Shown here piece by piece: positions 1-5,970 of a stretch of 6,015 nucleotides of DNA. Source of the DNA: CAYLLT01 sp964591605 (GTDB taxonomy: Bacteria; Planctomycetota; Phycisphaerae; UBA1845; PWPN01); NCBI GenBank assembly GCA_964591605.1, contig CAZQEN010000422.1:1-6015 (forward strand), written 5' to 3'. The notes under the pieces are model-generated. The model was given only the letters and a program-made list of their open reading frames with translations, was not told the DNA's origin and did not search any database. A program made the position numbers and the translations under genes. The first letter of the stretch is position 1. The number at the start of each line of letters is the position of its first letter.

Positions 1-9
1 CGTCGGGCG

Positions 10-1104
10 ATGGCGAGGGGCGACAGCGGCGGCCCGGCGGCCACGACGGCCACCGCGCCCGGCGCGCCCGGCGAGGCCGGCGGCCCGGAGACGACGAAGA
101 TCTACTTCGAGAAGAAGCTCAAGGCCATGCGCATGGATCTGTATCGACACCCGCCGGTGGACATCATCAAGGACGGCTTCCGGCCCGTCGGCAGCGCCGT
201 CGCTGATTTCGCGGTCATCCACCACGACGGCCGCGAGCACTTCTTCTATATCGATCGACGCCTCCAGGAGGGAACGCCGTTTTTCCCCGGGCATGAGATC
301 TTCTTCGGCCATGCCTCCACGGCTGACTTCTTCGAGTGGGAGGTGCACGATCCGGTGATGCACATCCGCCCCGGCACGTGGGAGGGCGGCCACGTCTGGG
401 CTCCCTTCATCCTGCGCGACGGCGACCGCTACGTGATGGCCTACACCGGCCTGACGCCGGAGATGTCCCAGAACATCGGGCTGGCCTTCAGCCGCGACCT
501 GTTCGAGTGGCAGCGCTGCGAGCGCAACCCCATCACGCCGCTCGGCCGGGCGAAATGGGCCGCGTGGTGGCCCGATGACATCTGCAGTTGCCGGGATCCG
601 TTCCTCATGCGTCACGACGGCCGCATCTACATGACCTTCACCGCCAACACCCGCGAGGGCGCGTCCTGCGTGGCCCTCAGCAGCACCCGCGACTGGGCGA
701 GCTGGACCGACCACGGCCCGATTCTCGTCGGCCCCCGCACCGGCTACGAGCCCAGCCTCTGGGGCGCCCACCGCCAGGGCGCGTGCGAATCCACCGTGCT
801 GCTCCGCCACCGCGACCGCTGGCTGCTCGTCGTGAGCGTCAGCATCCGCGACCGAACCCGCGGCTCGCATGTCTTCATCAGCGACCGCATGGACCGGTTC
901 CGGTTCGAAGACGCCATACACATGTGGCACGGGGGCATCCTCGAAATCGTGCGCGACGACGGCGATCGCTCGCTCGTGGCCGGCGGCGTGGGCGGCCGGA
1001 TCAAGTTCGGAGAAGTGAACTGGTCAGACCCTCGACCCGCGGTCCGGGACGTCTCGCGCGAGCAGCTCAAAGCCTGGCAGTCCGTCCCGCCGCGGATCGC
1101 CTGA
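10..1104 (+). CDS. Putative glycoside hydrolase, GH32/GH43-like five-bladed beta-propeller
   Basis: Likely a hydrolase of the beta-fructosidase/levansucrase/GH43 superfamily, acting on an unknown sugar. Seen: after a Gly/Ala/Pro/Thr-rich N-terminus (residues about 5-28) the protein shows repeated blade-like units, each with an 'S.D...W....P' strand: STADFFEWEVHDPV (103-116), SRDLFEWQRCERNPI (161-175) and STRDWASWTDHGPI (225-238). Candidate catalytic residues, by analogy with GH32/GH68, are D66 in VADFAVIHHDG (nucleophile), D196 in the CRDPF motif (transition-state stabiliser) and E260 in ACESTVLL (acid/base). VWAPFILRDGDRYVMAYTG (129-147) is a typical propeller strand pair. No signal peptide is visible, so it appears cytoplasmic unless the true start lies upstream. 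The frame is open to base 1 and no Shine-Dalgarno is visible, so the gene may be 5'-partial; ATGs at 127 and 133 (M40, M42) are alternative starts. The fold is fairly sure; the exact family and substrate are not. Confidence 0.8.
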   Translation: MARGDSGGPAATTATAPGAPGEAGGPETTKIYFEKKLKAMRMDLYRHPPVDIIKDGFRPVGSAVADFAVIHHDGREHFFYIDRRLQEGTPFFPGHEIFFGHASTADFFEWEVHDPVMHIRPGTWEGGHVWAPFILRDGDRYVMAYTGLTPEMSQNIGLAFSRDLFEWQRCERNPITPLGRAKWAAWWPDDICSCRDPFLMRHDGRIYMTFTANTREGASCVALSSTRDWASWTDHGPILVGPRTGYEPSLWGAHRQGACESTVLLRHRDRWLLVVSVSIRDRTRGSHVFISDRMDRFRFEDAIHMWHGGILEIVRDDGDRSLVAGGVGGRIKFGEVNWSDPRPAVRDVSREQLKAWQSVPPRIA

Positions 1105-1141
1105 CCCGAGTGCCAGGCGGCGAATCGTCTGACACACCCAT

Positions 1142-1186
1142 CCCTGCGAACAGGGTGCCATGGGTCCCGGCGCGCCGGGACCCATG
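1142..1186. repeat. Tandem hairpins with a perfect 28-bp palindrome between convergent genes
   Basis: Two back-to-back self-complementary units. The first is CCCTG-CGAA-CAGGG (1142-1155), a 5-bp stem with a four-base loop. The second is a perfect palindrome at 1159-1186 with 14-nt arms (left arm CATGGGTCCCGGCG). It begins 55 bp after the stop of the propeller gene and lies 112 bp beyond the stop of the convergent minus-strand gene. No T-run follows directly on either strand, so it is not a canonical intrinsic terminator. It could still stall or terminate both transcripts, protect 3' ends, or be a dispersed palindromic repeat of the genome. The palindrome is certain; its function is inference. 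Confidence 0.65.
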
Positions 1187-1219
1187 CTACCCCGCATACA
1201 GTTTTCATAACTTCTATTC

Positions 1220-1259
1220 AGAAGAAAATGTGCGGATGATGTAGAATCGGATTCCGCAC
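1220..1259 (-). terminator. Candidate intrinsic terminator for the 812-residue minus-strand gene
   Basis: Read on the minus strand, a 7-bp GC-rich stem GTGCGGA/TCCGCAC (arms at 1253-1259 and 1230-1236) with a 16-nt loop is followed at once by ATTTTCTTCT (1229-1220). It begins 38 bp downstream of the stop codon at 1298-1300. The large loop and interrupted T-tract make it a modest candidate. Confidence 0.4.
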
Positions 1260-1297
1260 TGGGCGGGCGGTACAACACCGGCGCGTCACCCCGGTAC

Positions 1298-3736
1298 TCA
1301 CGGTGCCGGTGCCAGCCGGATTTCCACATGGCGGGCTGTCGGCTTTGTCCTGACCTTCAGCAGAGAGAGGCCGTCGGAGGTCGGGGCCCAGCATTCGTCC
1401 TGCGATTCGAGGTCGTCGGCACGCGGCCACTCGCGGCCATCGACCCACATGGCGGGATGGTCACCGATCCCGGCCACAATGACGCGGACATGCGTCCAGA
1501 GGGGGTCGCTGAGGGAAAACGTGAGCGTCCGGCCGTCCAGCTTCACGTCGCCGGGCCGCGACGACGAGGTGAGGTGGCAGCGGAGCCCGCCGTGACGCAC
1601 GATGACGGTCCGCGGCAGGGGCGACCAGCCGTCGTGGTGCCTCAGCACGGCATCGAGCAGCTTGGCCGGCGAAAACGCGGGCCCGCTGGGCGTCCAGGAA
1701 TCGAGACTGAAGGCGTCGGGCAGCAAGCCGGTATAGGGATCCTTGTCGAAGGACTGAGCGGCCGCGCTGGCGAGGATGCCCTCGGCGACTTTTTTCCACG
1801 GAAAGCCCGAGTCGTATTCGGCGAGCACGATGAGATCCTGCGCGTAGACCAGCGGAATCCACTGCACCAGAAGCCCGAACCAATGGTGGCTGAACTGGCT
1901 GGAGCCATAGCCGTAAAGGCCGCCGTAGAGCATCACGTCGCGCCGGGCATCGCGATAGAGCGCGTCGCCGGGAGGATTGAGCTTCTGCTCGGTGTGCACC
2001 TGCGCGGCGGTGACCTGCCGGGGCGGCAACGACCACAGATAGATGAAGGGCAGGCCCGTCCGCGCCCAGTACACCGCGCGATCGAGATACTTCCTTTCAC
2101 CGGTCAATCGATACGCGCCCAGATAGGACCGCAGAGCCAGGTACGATCCATGCAGGGAGGGCGCCGGAGGGCACTCCTCCTGGCGATACACCGTGGGAAT
2201 CGTGTAGCGGTCGAGGTCGGCCAGTCCCTTGAGGGCGGCCTGCCAGGCCGACTCGTCGCCGGTGAGCAGGACATGGTCGATCAGGGGGGCAACTTCGCCG
2301 GCCGTGTACCCCTGGCTCTTGTGGCCGGCCGGCGCGATTTCACCGGGTTCCGGCGGGGCCTGAAGGGCGGCCAGCCCGCCCTCGGCCGTTTCACTCGGCA
2401 CGAACGACCACGATCCATCCGCATTCTGTGCCTTGATCCGCGCCTCCGCCCGGGCCCGCTCGGCTTTCAGTGCGGCATCGAGCTGGCCAAGCCGCAGAGC
2501 CACGGCGAGCGGCCGCTCGGCGTGGGCGGCCAGAACGTCCCGGGCGATCCGCTCGGCCCGAGCGGCCAGATGGCGGTCCTTGAGCAGCGGAGCCGATGCC
2601 AGAACCGCCAGGGCCACGTTCATCGAGGGGGAGGTGCGGGCGTTCCCGCCGAAGCCCCAGGGCCAGCCTTTGGCCTTCTCGTCGTAGGCGCTGGTCGTGA
2701 GAGCGCGAACGAGCATGCCGAGCGTCGCGTCCGCGTCGAGGGCCCTGCCCGGCGGGCCGCCGCGACCCTGGAGATACAAATCGACCGCGTCCACGGCGTG
2801 CGCTCCCGCCGCGGCGAAGATCTGAGCCGTGATCGACACACGCTGGCCGGCCTGAACCACCGCCGGCGTGTGGGCGCGCAAGGTGTTCTCAGCCGCGAAC
2901 TTCGGAACGCCGGGCACGAACAGGCCCAGCAGGTGGTTTTCCTGGCTTTGGATCCAGTTGGGTGAGGCGAAGACGGCGGCCGGGCACGTCTCCTCGCCGA
3001 GCCACTTCTGGAGCGGATCCCACATGAGGCCGATCATCCGATTCTCGTGCACGATGACCATGAGGGGAATCGTGATCCGGGCCGGCGTGGGAACGAACTG
3101 CAGTTGTGAATCGGGGGCAATCGCGGGGTTCCGGCTGGAGCGATCGTGCGGACCGAGGTATTCGAGGCCGGGAAACAGCGCCTCGTCCCGTGCGGCGCCG
3201 AACGCCGCCTGCCCCGCCAGGAGACGCGGGCCCCACATCTGCAGCAGTTCCCGCCGATCCGACGGGACAACGGCATAGGTGACGTCGATGATCGGGCGGT
3301 CGGGTTTCACGGTGAAGGTCAACGTGAAATCCCATCGCACGCGGTCCATGTCCCAGCGCGTGTCGGTGAAAACGACGCTGGCCGACGCATCTTCGCGCTG
3401 AACGGCGGCCGTCTGCGGAAGAACATACGCCAGCCAGTCCCGCCCCCAGCCGGAACGGTAGCAGAATGAGGTGAAATACGGCGCAGAGGCCATGGCCGCC
3501 CACCCGTCGGCCGTCTTCAGCTCGATCGTGTAGCCGGTATAGCCTTTGGGGAAGAGCTTGAACTGCCGCGGGCCGGGGGCATGGAATCGGACGCGCAGTC
3601 CATCGTTGGCCAGCACGATCTCGCCGGTTTTTTCGTCCTTCTCGGCAAGCAGCGTCCCGGCCGGCAGATGCGAAGCCATCCCGCCCAACGCGGCACAGGC
3701 CGCCAGATAAACCGATACTGCACGTTTGGACGTCAC
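1298..3736 (-). CDS. Large exported protein with alpha/alpha-toroid-like region, family unknown
   Basis: I do not recognise a named family. Seen in 812 residues: a Sec-type signal (K4, R5, then a hydrophobic stretch to about 22, cleavage probably near 22-27). LAAC (11-14) resembles a lipobox, but the hydrophobic stretch before it is short and continues past C14. Residues about 32-310 are beta-rich and aromatic (YRSGWGRDWLAYVL, RWDFTLTFTVKPDRPIIDVTY). Residues about 335-700 look helical and repetitive like an (alpha/alpha) toroid, including a QW-like motif QNADGSW (437-443) of the sort found in alpha/alpha-barrel enzymes, and a conserved-looking aromatic segment MLYGGLYGYGSSQFSHHWFG (602-621). 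Residues about 705-812 are beta-rich again. Beta-sandwich plus toroid is the layout of several polysaccharide lyases and glycoside hydrolases, so a carbohydrate-active role is plausible but unproven. The GTG start is supported by a GGGGAGG ribosome-binding site 5 nt upstream and by the signal peptide; no ATG fits near it. The long open frames on the opposite strand are high-GC shadows. Confidence 0.88.
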   Translation of the reverse strand: MTSKRAVSVYLAACAALGGMASHLPAGTLLAEKDEKTGEIVLANDGLRVRFHAPGPRQFKLFPKGYTGYTIELKTADGWAAMASAPYFTSFCYRSGWGRDWLAYVLPQTAAVQREDASASVVFTDTRWDMDRVRWDFTLTFTVKPDRPIIDVTYAVVPSDRRELLQMWGPRLLAGQAAFGAARDEALFPGLEYLGPHDRSSRNPAIAPDSQLQFVPTPARITIPLMVIVHENRMIGLMWDPLQKWLGEETCPAAVFASPNWIQSQENHLLGLFVPGVPKFAAENTLRAHTPAVVQAGQRVSITAQIFAAAGAHAVDAVDLYLQGRGGPPGRALDADATLGMLVRALTTSAYDEKAKGWPWGFGGNARTSPSMNVALAVLASAPLLKDRHLAARAERIARDVLAAHAERPLAVALRLGQLDAALKAERARAEARIKAQNADGSWSFVPSETAEGGLAALQAPPEPGEIAPAGHKSQGYTAGEVAPLIDHVLLTGDESAWQAALKGLADLDRYTIPTVYRQEECPPAPSLHGSYLALRSYLGAYRLTGERKYLDRAVYWARTGLPFIYLWSLPPRQVTAAQVHTEQKLNPPGDALYRDARRDVMLYGGLYGYGSSQFSHHWFGLLVQWIPLVYAQDLIVLAEYDSGFPWKKVAEGILASAAAQSFDKDPYTGLLPDAFSLDSWTPSGPAFSPAKLLDAVLRHHDGWSPLPRTVIVRHGGLRCHLTSSSRPGDVKLDGRTLTFSLSDPLWTHVRVIVAGIGDHPAMWVDGREWPRADDLESQDECWAPTSDGLSLLKVRTKPTARHVEIRLAPAP

Positions 3737-3741
3737 AAATG

Positions 3742-3748
3742 CCTCCCC
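3742..3748 (-). promoter_or_regulatory. Ribosome-binding site deciding a GTG start
   Basis: GGGGAGG on the minus strand, 5 nt before the GTG at 3736-3734. It fixes the start of the 812-residue exported protein, which would otherwise be ambiguous because there is no nearby in-frame ATG. Confidence 0.7.
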
Positions 3749-3786
3749 AATGCTCTGGACCGGTCACGACCTGCGATGCGACGGCC

Positions 3787-3797
3787 GCCGAGACGGC
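3787..3797 (-). repeat. Degenerate inverted copy of the REP-like core
   Basis: GCCGAGACGGC is the reverse complement of the 11-base core GCCGTCTCGGC found in the palindromes at 3881-3901 and 5773-5793. The outer arms are not conserved here, leaving only a 4-bp stem around a 3-base loop. It lies about 50 bp upstream of the GTG-start gene. It may be a decayed copy or a chance match in GC-rich DNA. Confidence 0.4.
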
Positions 3798-3877
3798 CGG
3801 CGGCACACGATACCACGGCCGGGCTGTTTCAGTCGAAAACAGGCGCGGCAACTTCTCAGGGAATGAGGACCAGCATC

Positions 3878-3919
3878 GTGGTGCAGCCGTCTCGGCTGCA
3901 CCGCAAACAGCGGCCGCTG
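3878..3919 (+). repeat. REP-like palindromic repeat, copy 1
   Basis: A 24-base block (3878-3901) is identical to 5770-5793. Its palindrome is GTGCAGCCG-TCT-CGGCTGCAC (3881-3901), with 9-bp arms and a 3-base loop. CACCGCAAAC (3899-3908) overlaps its end and a perfect 12-bp palindrome CAGCGGCCGCTG (3908-3919) follows. CACCGCAAAC also occurs 27 bases after the second palindrome, which suggests the repeat unit is longer than the stem-loop. This resembles bacterial intergenic REP elements; no transposase is present in the window. Confidence 0.75.
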
Positions 3920-4094
3920 CCCGGGAAAAACCGCCAGACCTTCGAACACCGAGAATCGAGCAGGAGGCGAGAAGCGGCAAGGCTTGCACGGCGCGGGCAA
4001 GGTCACATGGGCAAAAAGAGACCTCCCTTTAGCACCGGAGCATGATGGTATGGCTTGTCTGATTAAACCTGCAACGCTGGTCAGTCATGAATCA

Positions 4095-4169
4095 CCACGA
4101 GAATGGCCGCAGAAAGGCACAGGAATCACAAGAGGATTCTCTTTTTGCGAGTTTTGTGCCTCTTCGTGG
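4095..4169. repeat. Nested imperfect inverted repeat of about 75 bp
   Basis: Three nested complementary pairs are visible: CCACGA (4095-4100) with TCGTGG (4164-4169), GGCACA (4116-4121) with TGTGCC (4155-4160), and GAATC (4123-4127) with GATTC (4135-4139) closing a 7-base loop. The surrounding 120 bases (4081-4200) are about 49% GC, clearly below the neighbouring genes. It starts about 67 bp downstream of the stop of the dockerin-like gene. No T-tract follows on the minus strand, so it is not a standard terminator. A dispersed repeat or a small structured RNA are both possible. Confidence 0.55.
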
Positions 4170-4235
4170 CAGTTTCTGTGGGCGTTGCCGTTTTTTCCAG
4201 ACGAGCCATAAACCGTGAGCCGGCGCCGGATGTGA

Positions 4236-5393
4236 TCACGGCGGTACCGTCACATCCCGCCCCACGCACGTGTGGCCGACACCCCAGTCGAGCCAGCAGT
4301 ATTCGACGTGGTACACGCCGGGCGTGATTCCGCTGACGATGGTGGTTCTGTCGTAGCAGCACAGGCACGAACAGGGCAGCGGCACGATCTCGGCCTCGAA
4401 GAAACGCAGCGTCCGGCCCGTGGCGGCCAGCATGACCTCGATGTCGGTGACGCAGCAGTTGTAGGCGGCGTTGCGGTGCGTCACCTGAAGACCGGCCCCC
4501 TGCACGAGCACGTCGATCTGGTCATCGCCGCACCAGGGGTAATCGTCCGCCATCACCCGCGGTTCGCCCGGCCGGCAGGGGCTGCGCGACGCATCGACGA
4601 TCTGAGGCCCGGGGATGGCACAGTCGGCGTCCGCGATCAGCCCGGGGCCGCTGTAGCATCGCTGCAGCACACCGAAATCATCGTGATCCACGTCGCCGTC
4701 GAAATCGAAATCCGCATAGGGGCAGTCGGAGGTGTACGACAGAGGGATGGCCGGTCCCGAGCGGCACGTGTCAAAGAGGACCCAGTCCGCAAAATCGACG
4801 TGCTGGTCGCCGTTCAGGTCGGCCGGCGACAGCGTAGCGAGCGCGACGTTGTCGATATAGTGGGTAGAGGCGTAACCCTGGACGAGTTCAATCCGAATCC
4901 ACACCTGCGTCACGTTGGCCAGCAGGGCCGGCCAGCTTCCCGATTGCATCTGCCAGCGCTCGGGAACCAGCGGCGCCACGACGTGGACCCATCGGTAGAT
5001 GAGGGGCGACTGGCCTGACACGAACAGGGCGCTGCCGCCGGGGCCGGAGATTCCGGCCGCGAAGGCGGATACGTGGCCCTGATACCCGAAATCAGCGGAG
5101 AATCTCTGATCCCACGTCAGCGCCGCCCGCCGCTCCAGGAATGACCAGCTCCCCAGGAACCGGCTCGGGGCGCTGATCTGGGCGAGGCCGGGGCCAGTGC
5201 TCCGAAGGAACAGGCACCCTCCCGGACCATCCTCCGATGGCACCCACTGCAGGCTCTCATACGCCGGCCCCAGGAGCGTCCAGCCGTCGAGATCGGTGTC
5301 GAACGTGCTCGTCTGGGGAAGTGTGACGCCGGCCGCGCCGCCCGCCGCGGCATGCATGGCCCCAACCCCTATCGCGATCAGCAGAGATCTCAT
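4236..5393 (-). CDS. Secreted protein: laminin-B-like domain, dockerin-like repeats, Cys-rich C-terminus
   Basis: Secreted or surface protein of 385 residues with unknown biochemical role. Seen: a signal peptide (R2, hydrophobic 4-22, cleavage near AGG-AAG or AAG-V). Residues about 29-187 resemble the laminin-B-like domain of bacterial exoproteins (FDTDLDGWTLLGP, then APSRFLGSWSF, then LTWDQRF). Residues 190-255 hold two EF-hand/dockerin-I-like calcium loops, DLNGDQHVDFADW (192-204) and DFDFDGDVDHDDF (228-240), with Cys at 210, 224, 246 and 258. The C-terminal domain (about 265-385) holds ten cysteines, including NCC (312-314) and CSCLCC (341-346). Dockerin-like loops in planctomycetes are widespread and need not imply a cellulosome. 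The ATG at 5393-5391 is preferred over an upstream in-frame ATG at 5564 because it begins the signal peptide and has a perfect AAGGAGG 11 nt upstream; the extra 57 residues look non-coding. It lies about 500 bp upstream of the 812-residue gene on the same strand, probably as its own transcript. Confidence 0.88.
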   Translation of the reverse strand: MRSLLIAIGVGAMHAAAGGAAGVTLPQTSTFDTDLDGWTLLGPAYESLQWVPSEDGPGGCLFLRSTGPGLAQISAPSRFLGSWSFLERRAALTWDQRFSADFGYQGHVSAFAAGISGPGGSALFVSGQSPLIYRWVHVVAPLVPERWQMQSGSWPALLANVTQVWIRIELVQGYASTHYIDNVALATLSPADLNGDQHVDFADWVLFDTCRSGPAIPLSYTSDCPYADFDFDGDVDHDDFGVLQRCYSGPGLIADADCAIPGPQIVDASRSPCRPGEPRVMADDYPWCGDDQIDVLVQGAGLQVTHRNAAYNCCVTDIEVMLAATGRTLRFFEAEIVPLPCSCLCCYDRTTIVSGITPGVYHVEYCWLDWGVGHTCVGRDVTVPP

Positions 5394-5404
5394 GGAATCC
5401 GTCG

Positions 5405-5411
5405 CCTCCTT
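5405..5411 (-). promoter_or_regulatory. Strong ribosome-binding site for the laminin-B/dockerin-like gene
   Basis: AAGGAGG on the minus strand, 11 nt before the ATG at 5393-5391. The spacing is slightly long, but the match to the anti-Shine-Dalgarno sequence is complete. It places the start at the signal peptide rather than at the upstream in-frame ATG (5564). Confidence 0.7.
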
Positions 5412-5429
5412 CGCAGGGAGAGCAGGCCG

Positions 5430-5445
5430 CCCCTTCATGAAGGGG
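5430..5445. promoter_or_regulatory. Perfect 16-bp palindrome upstream of the laminin-B/dockerin-like gene
   Basis: CCCCTTCATGAAGGGG is perfectly self-complementary and lies 37-52 bp upstream of the start codon. Outer arms AGAGC (5419-5423) and GCTCT (5446-5450) could extend it, with a 6-base bulge on one side. It could be an operator for a dimeric regulator or a hairpin in the 5' leader. The symmetry is certain; the role is inferred. Confidence 0.4.
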
Positions 5446-5769
5446 GCTCTGCGAGGGTGTTCACCGGCCAGATGCGGGCGCCGCAGGGCGAACCGCTGTC
5501 CCGCGCGCCCGACGAGGGCATCACCGGCGCACGGCGGTTCCCCGGCCATCAGTGCGGAACTCATGAACGAAAGGGATCAGACAGGGCGGCGGTCATCGGG
5601 CCCGAATCGTAGCCCCGGCGGGAACGGCAAGGGGGGAGCTTCAATCATGTCAGGCCGTCGCGCATACTGGCTGAGCACATCTTAACGGTGCACGCCCGCG
5701 AATGGAAGCAGCAACACCCGGCCACGTTCTCGGCGTGTCCCCGGTTTCTCGGGAAGTCAGGCTGACCTT

Positions 5770-5793
5770 GTGGTGCAGCCGTCTCGGCTGCAC
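5770..5793 (+). repeat. REP-like palindromic repeat, copy 2
   Basis: Identical over 24 bases to 3878-3901 and in the same orientation. The stem-loop is at 5773-5793, with 9-bp arms and TCT loop. CACCGCAAAC (5821-5830) recurs downstream, followed by GACGGCCCTG, loosely matching AGCGGCCGCTG after the first copy. The copy lies about 180 bp upstream of the HSP90-like start. Confidence 0.75.
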
Positions 5794-5865
5794 GGTGCCG
5801 ACGAGAGTCGCCGCGCCGACCACCGCAAACGACGGCCCTGCCCCCCAAAATGGTCAGACCCCGTT

Positions 5866-5880
5866 CTCCCGGTCCGGGAG
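5866..5880. promoter_or_regulatory. Odd palindrome upstream of the HSP90-like gene
   Basis: CTCCCGG-T-CCGGGAG has 7-bp arms around a single central base, centred about 98 bp upstream of the start codon. The one-base centre makes a DNA-binding site more likely than an RNA hairpin. It does not match the CIRCE heat-shock operator as I know it (9-bp arms with a 9-bp spacer). Function is unknown. Confidence 0.3.
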
Positions 5881-5933
5881 GCAGTGCAGGCGATCCGCGG
5901 AAAAGGGCACGGGCTCGATTTCGACCCCCGGAG

Positions 5934-5962
5934 TTGACAGCGGCATCACCCGCGATCAAAAC
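5934..5962 (+). promoter_or_regulatory. Possible promoter of the HSP90-like gene
   Basis: A consensus -35 TTGACA (5934-5939) is followed after 17 bases by CAAAAC (5957-5962), which matches only three of six positions of the -10 consensus. If used, transcription would begin within a few bases of the ATG at 5971 and give a leaderless or nearly leaderless mRNA, in keeping with the missing Shine-Dalgarno. Confidence 0.35.
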
Positions 5963-5970
5963 GCAATCGC

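Larger units (their letters stand above)
3737..4235. other. Gene-free interval with repeats
   Basis: About 500 bp between the end of the dockerin-like gene and the start of the 812-residue gene. The short open frames here are low-complexity or translate the palindromic repeats, and none has a convincing ribosome-binding site or recognisable domain. The interval holds a REP-like palindrome, a degenerate inverted copy of its core, a 12-bp palindrome and a lower-GC inverted repeat. I could not identify a convincing -35/-10 pair for the downstream minus-strand gene. Confidence 0.6.
5394..5970. other. Divergent intergenic region without a supported gene
   Basis: 577 bp between two divergently oriented genes. 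Open frames here, including a minus-strand one at 5645-5959, translate the palindromic repeat and lack domains or convincing ribosome-binding sites. The interval must hold the control regions for both flanking genes. It contains a 16-bp palindrome near the minus-strand gene, the second REP-like copy and a 15-bp odd palindrome nearer the plus-strand gene. No clear minus-strand promoter was found. Confidence 0.6.

Noticed and set aside
1021..1049. Similarity between 1021-1049 and 5851-5879 (TGGTCAGACCC, nine variable bases, GGTCCGGGA)
   Set aside because: 23 of 29 bases match at equal spacing, but the first copy is inside a coding region and about one such match is expected by chance in GC-rich sequence of this length.
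1328..2965. 545-residue plus-strand open frame opposite the 812-residue gene
   Set aside because: It is rich in Arg, Gly and Pro with no coherent domain. The minus-strand frame has a signal peptide, a ribosome-binding site and plausible domains. This is the usual antisense shadow in GC-rich DNA.
2889..3989. 366-residue minus-strand open frame overlapping the start of the 812-residue gene
   Set aside because: Different frame, Arg/Pro/Ala-rich, and its N-terminal part translates intergenic repeats.
4190..4196. T-run GTTTTTT as an intrinsic terminator
   Set aside because: It is on the plus strand, where no gene ends nearby. For the minus-strand gene it would be an A-run.
5394..5564. N-terminal extension of the secreted protein to an upstream ATG
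   Set aside because: The added 57 residues are Arg/Pro/Ala-rich and would bury the signal peptide. AAGGAGG lies just upstream of the internal ATG at 5393.
5645..5959. 104-residue minus-strand open frame in the divergent intergenic region
   Set aside because: It runs across the REP-like palindrome (translated as HRAAETAAP), has no recognisable domain and no ribosome-binding site I could identify.
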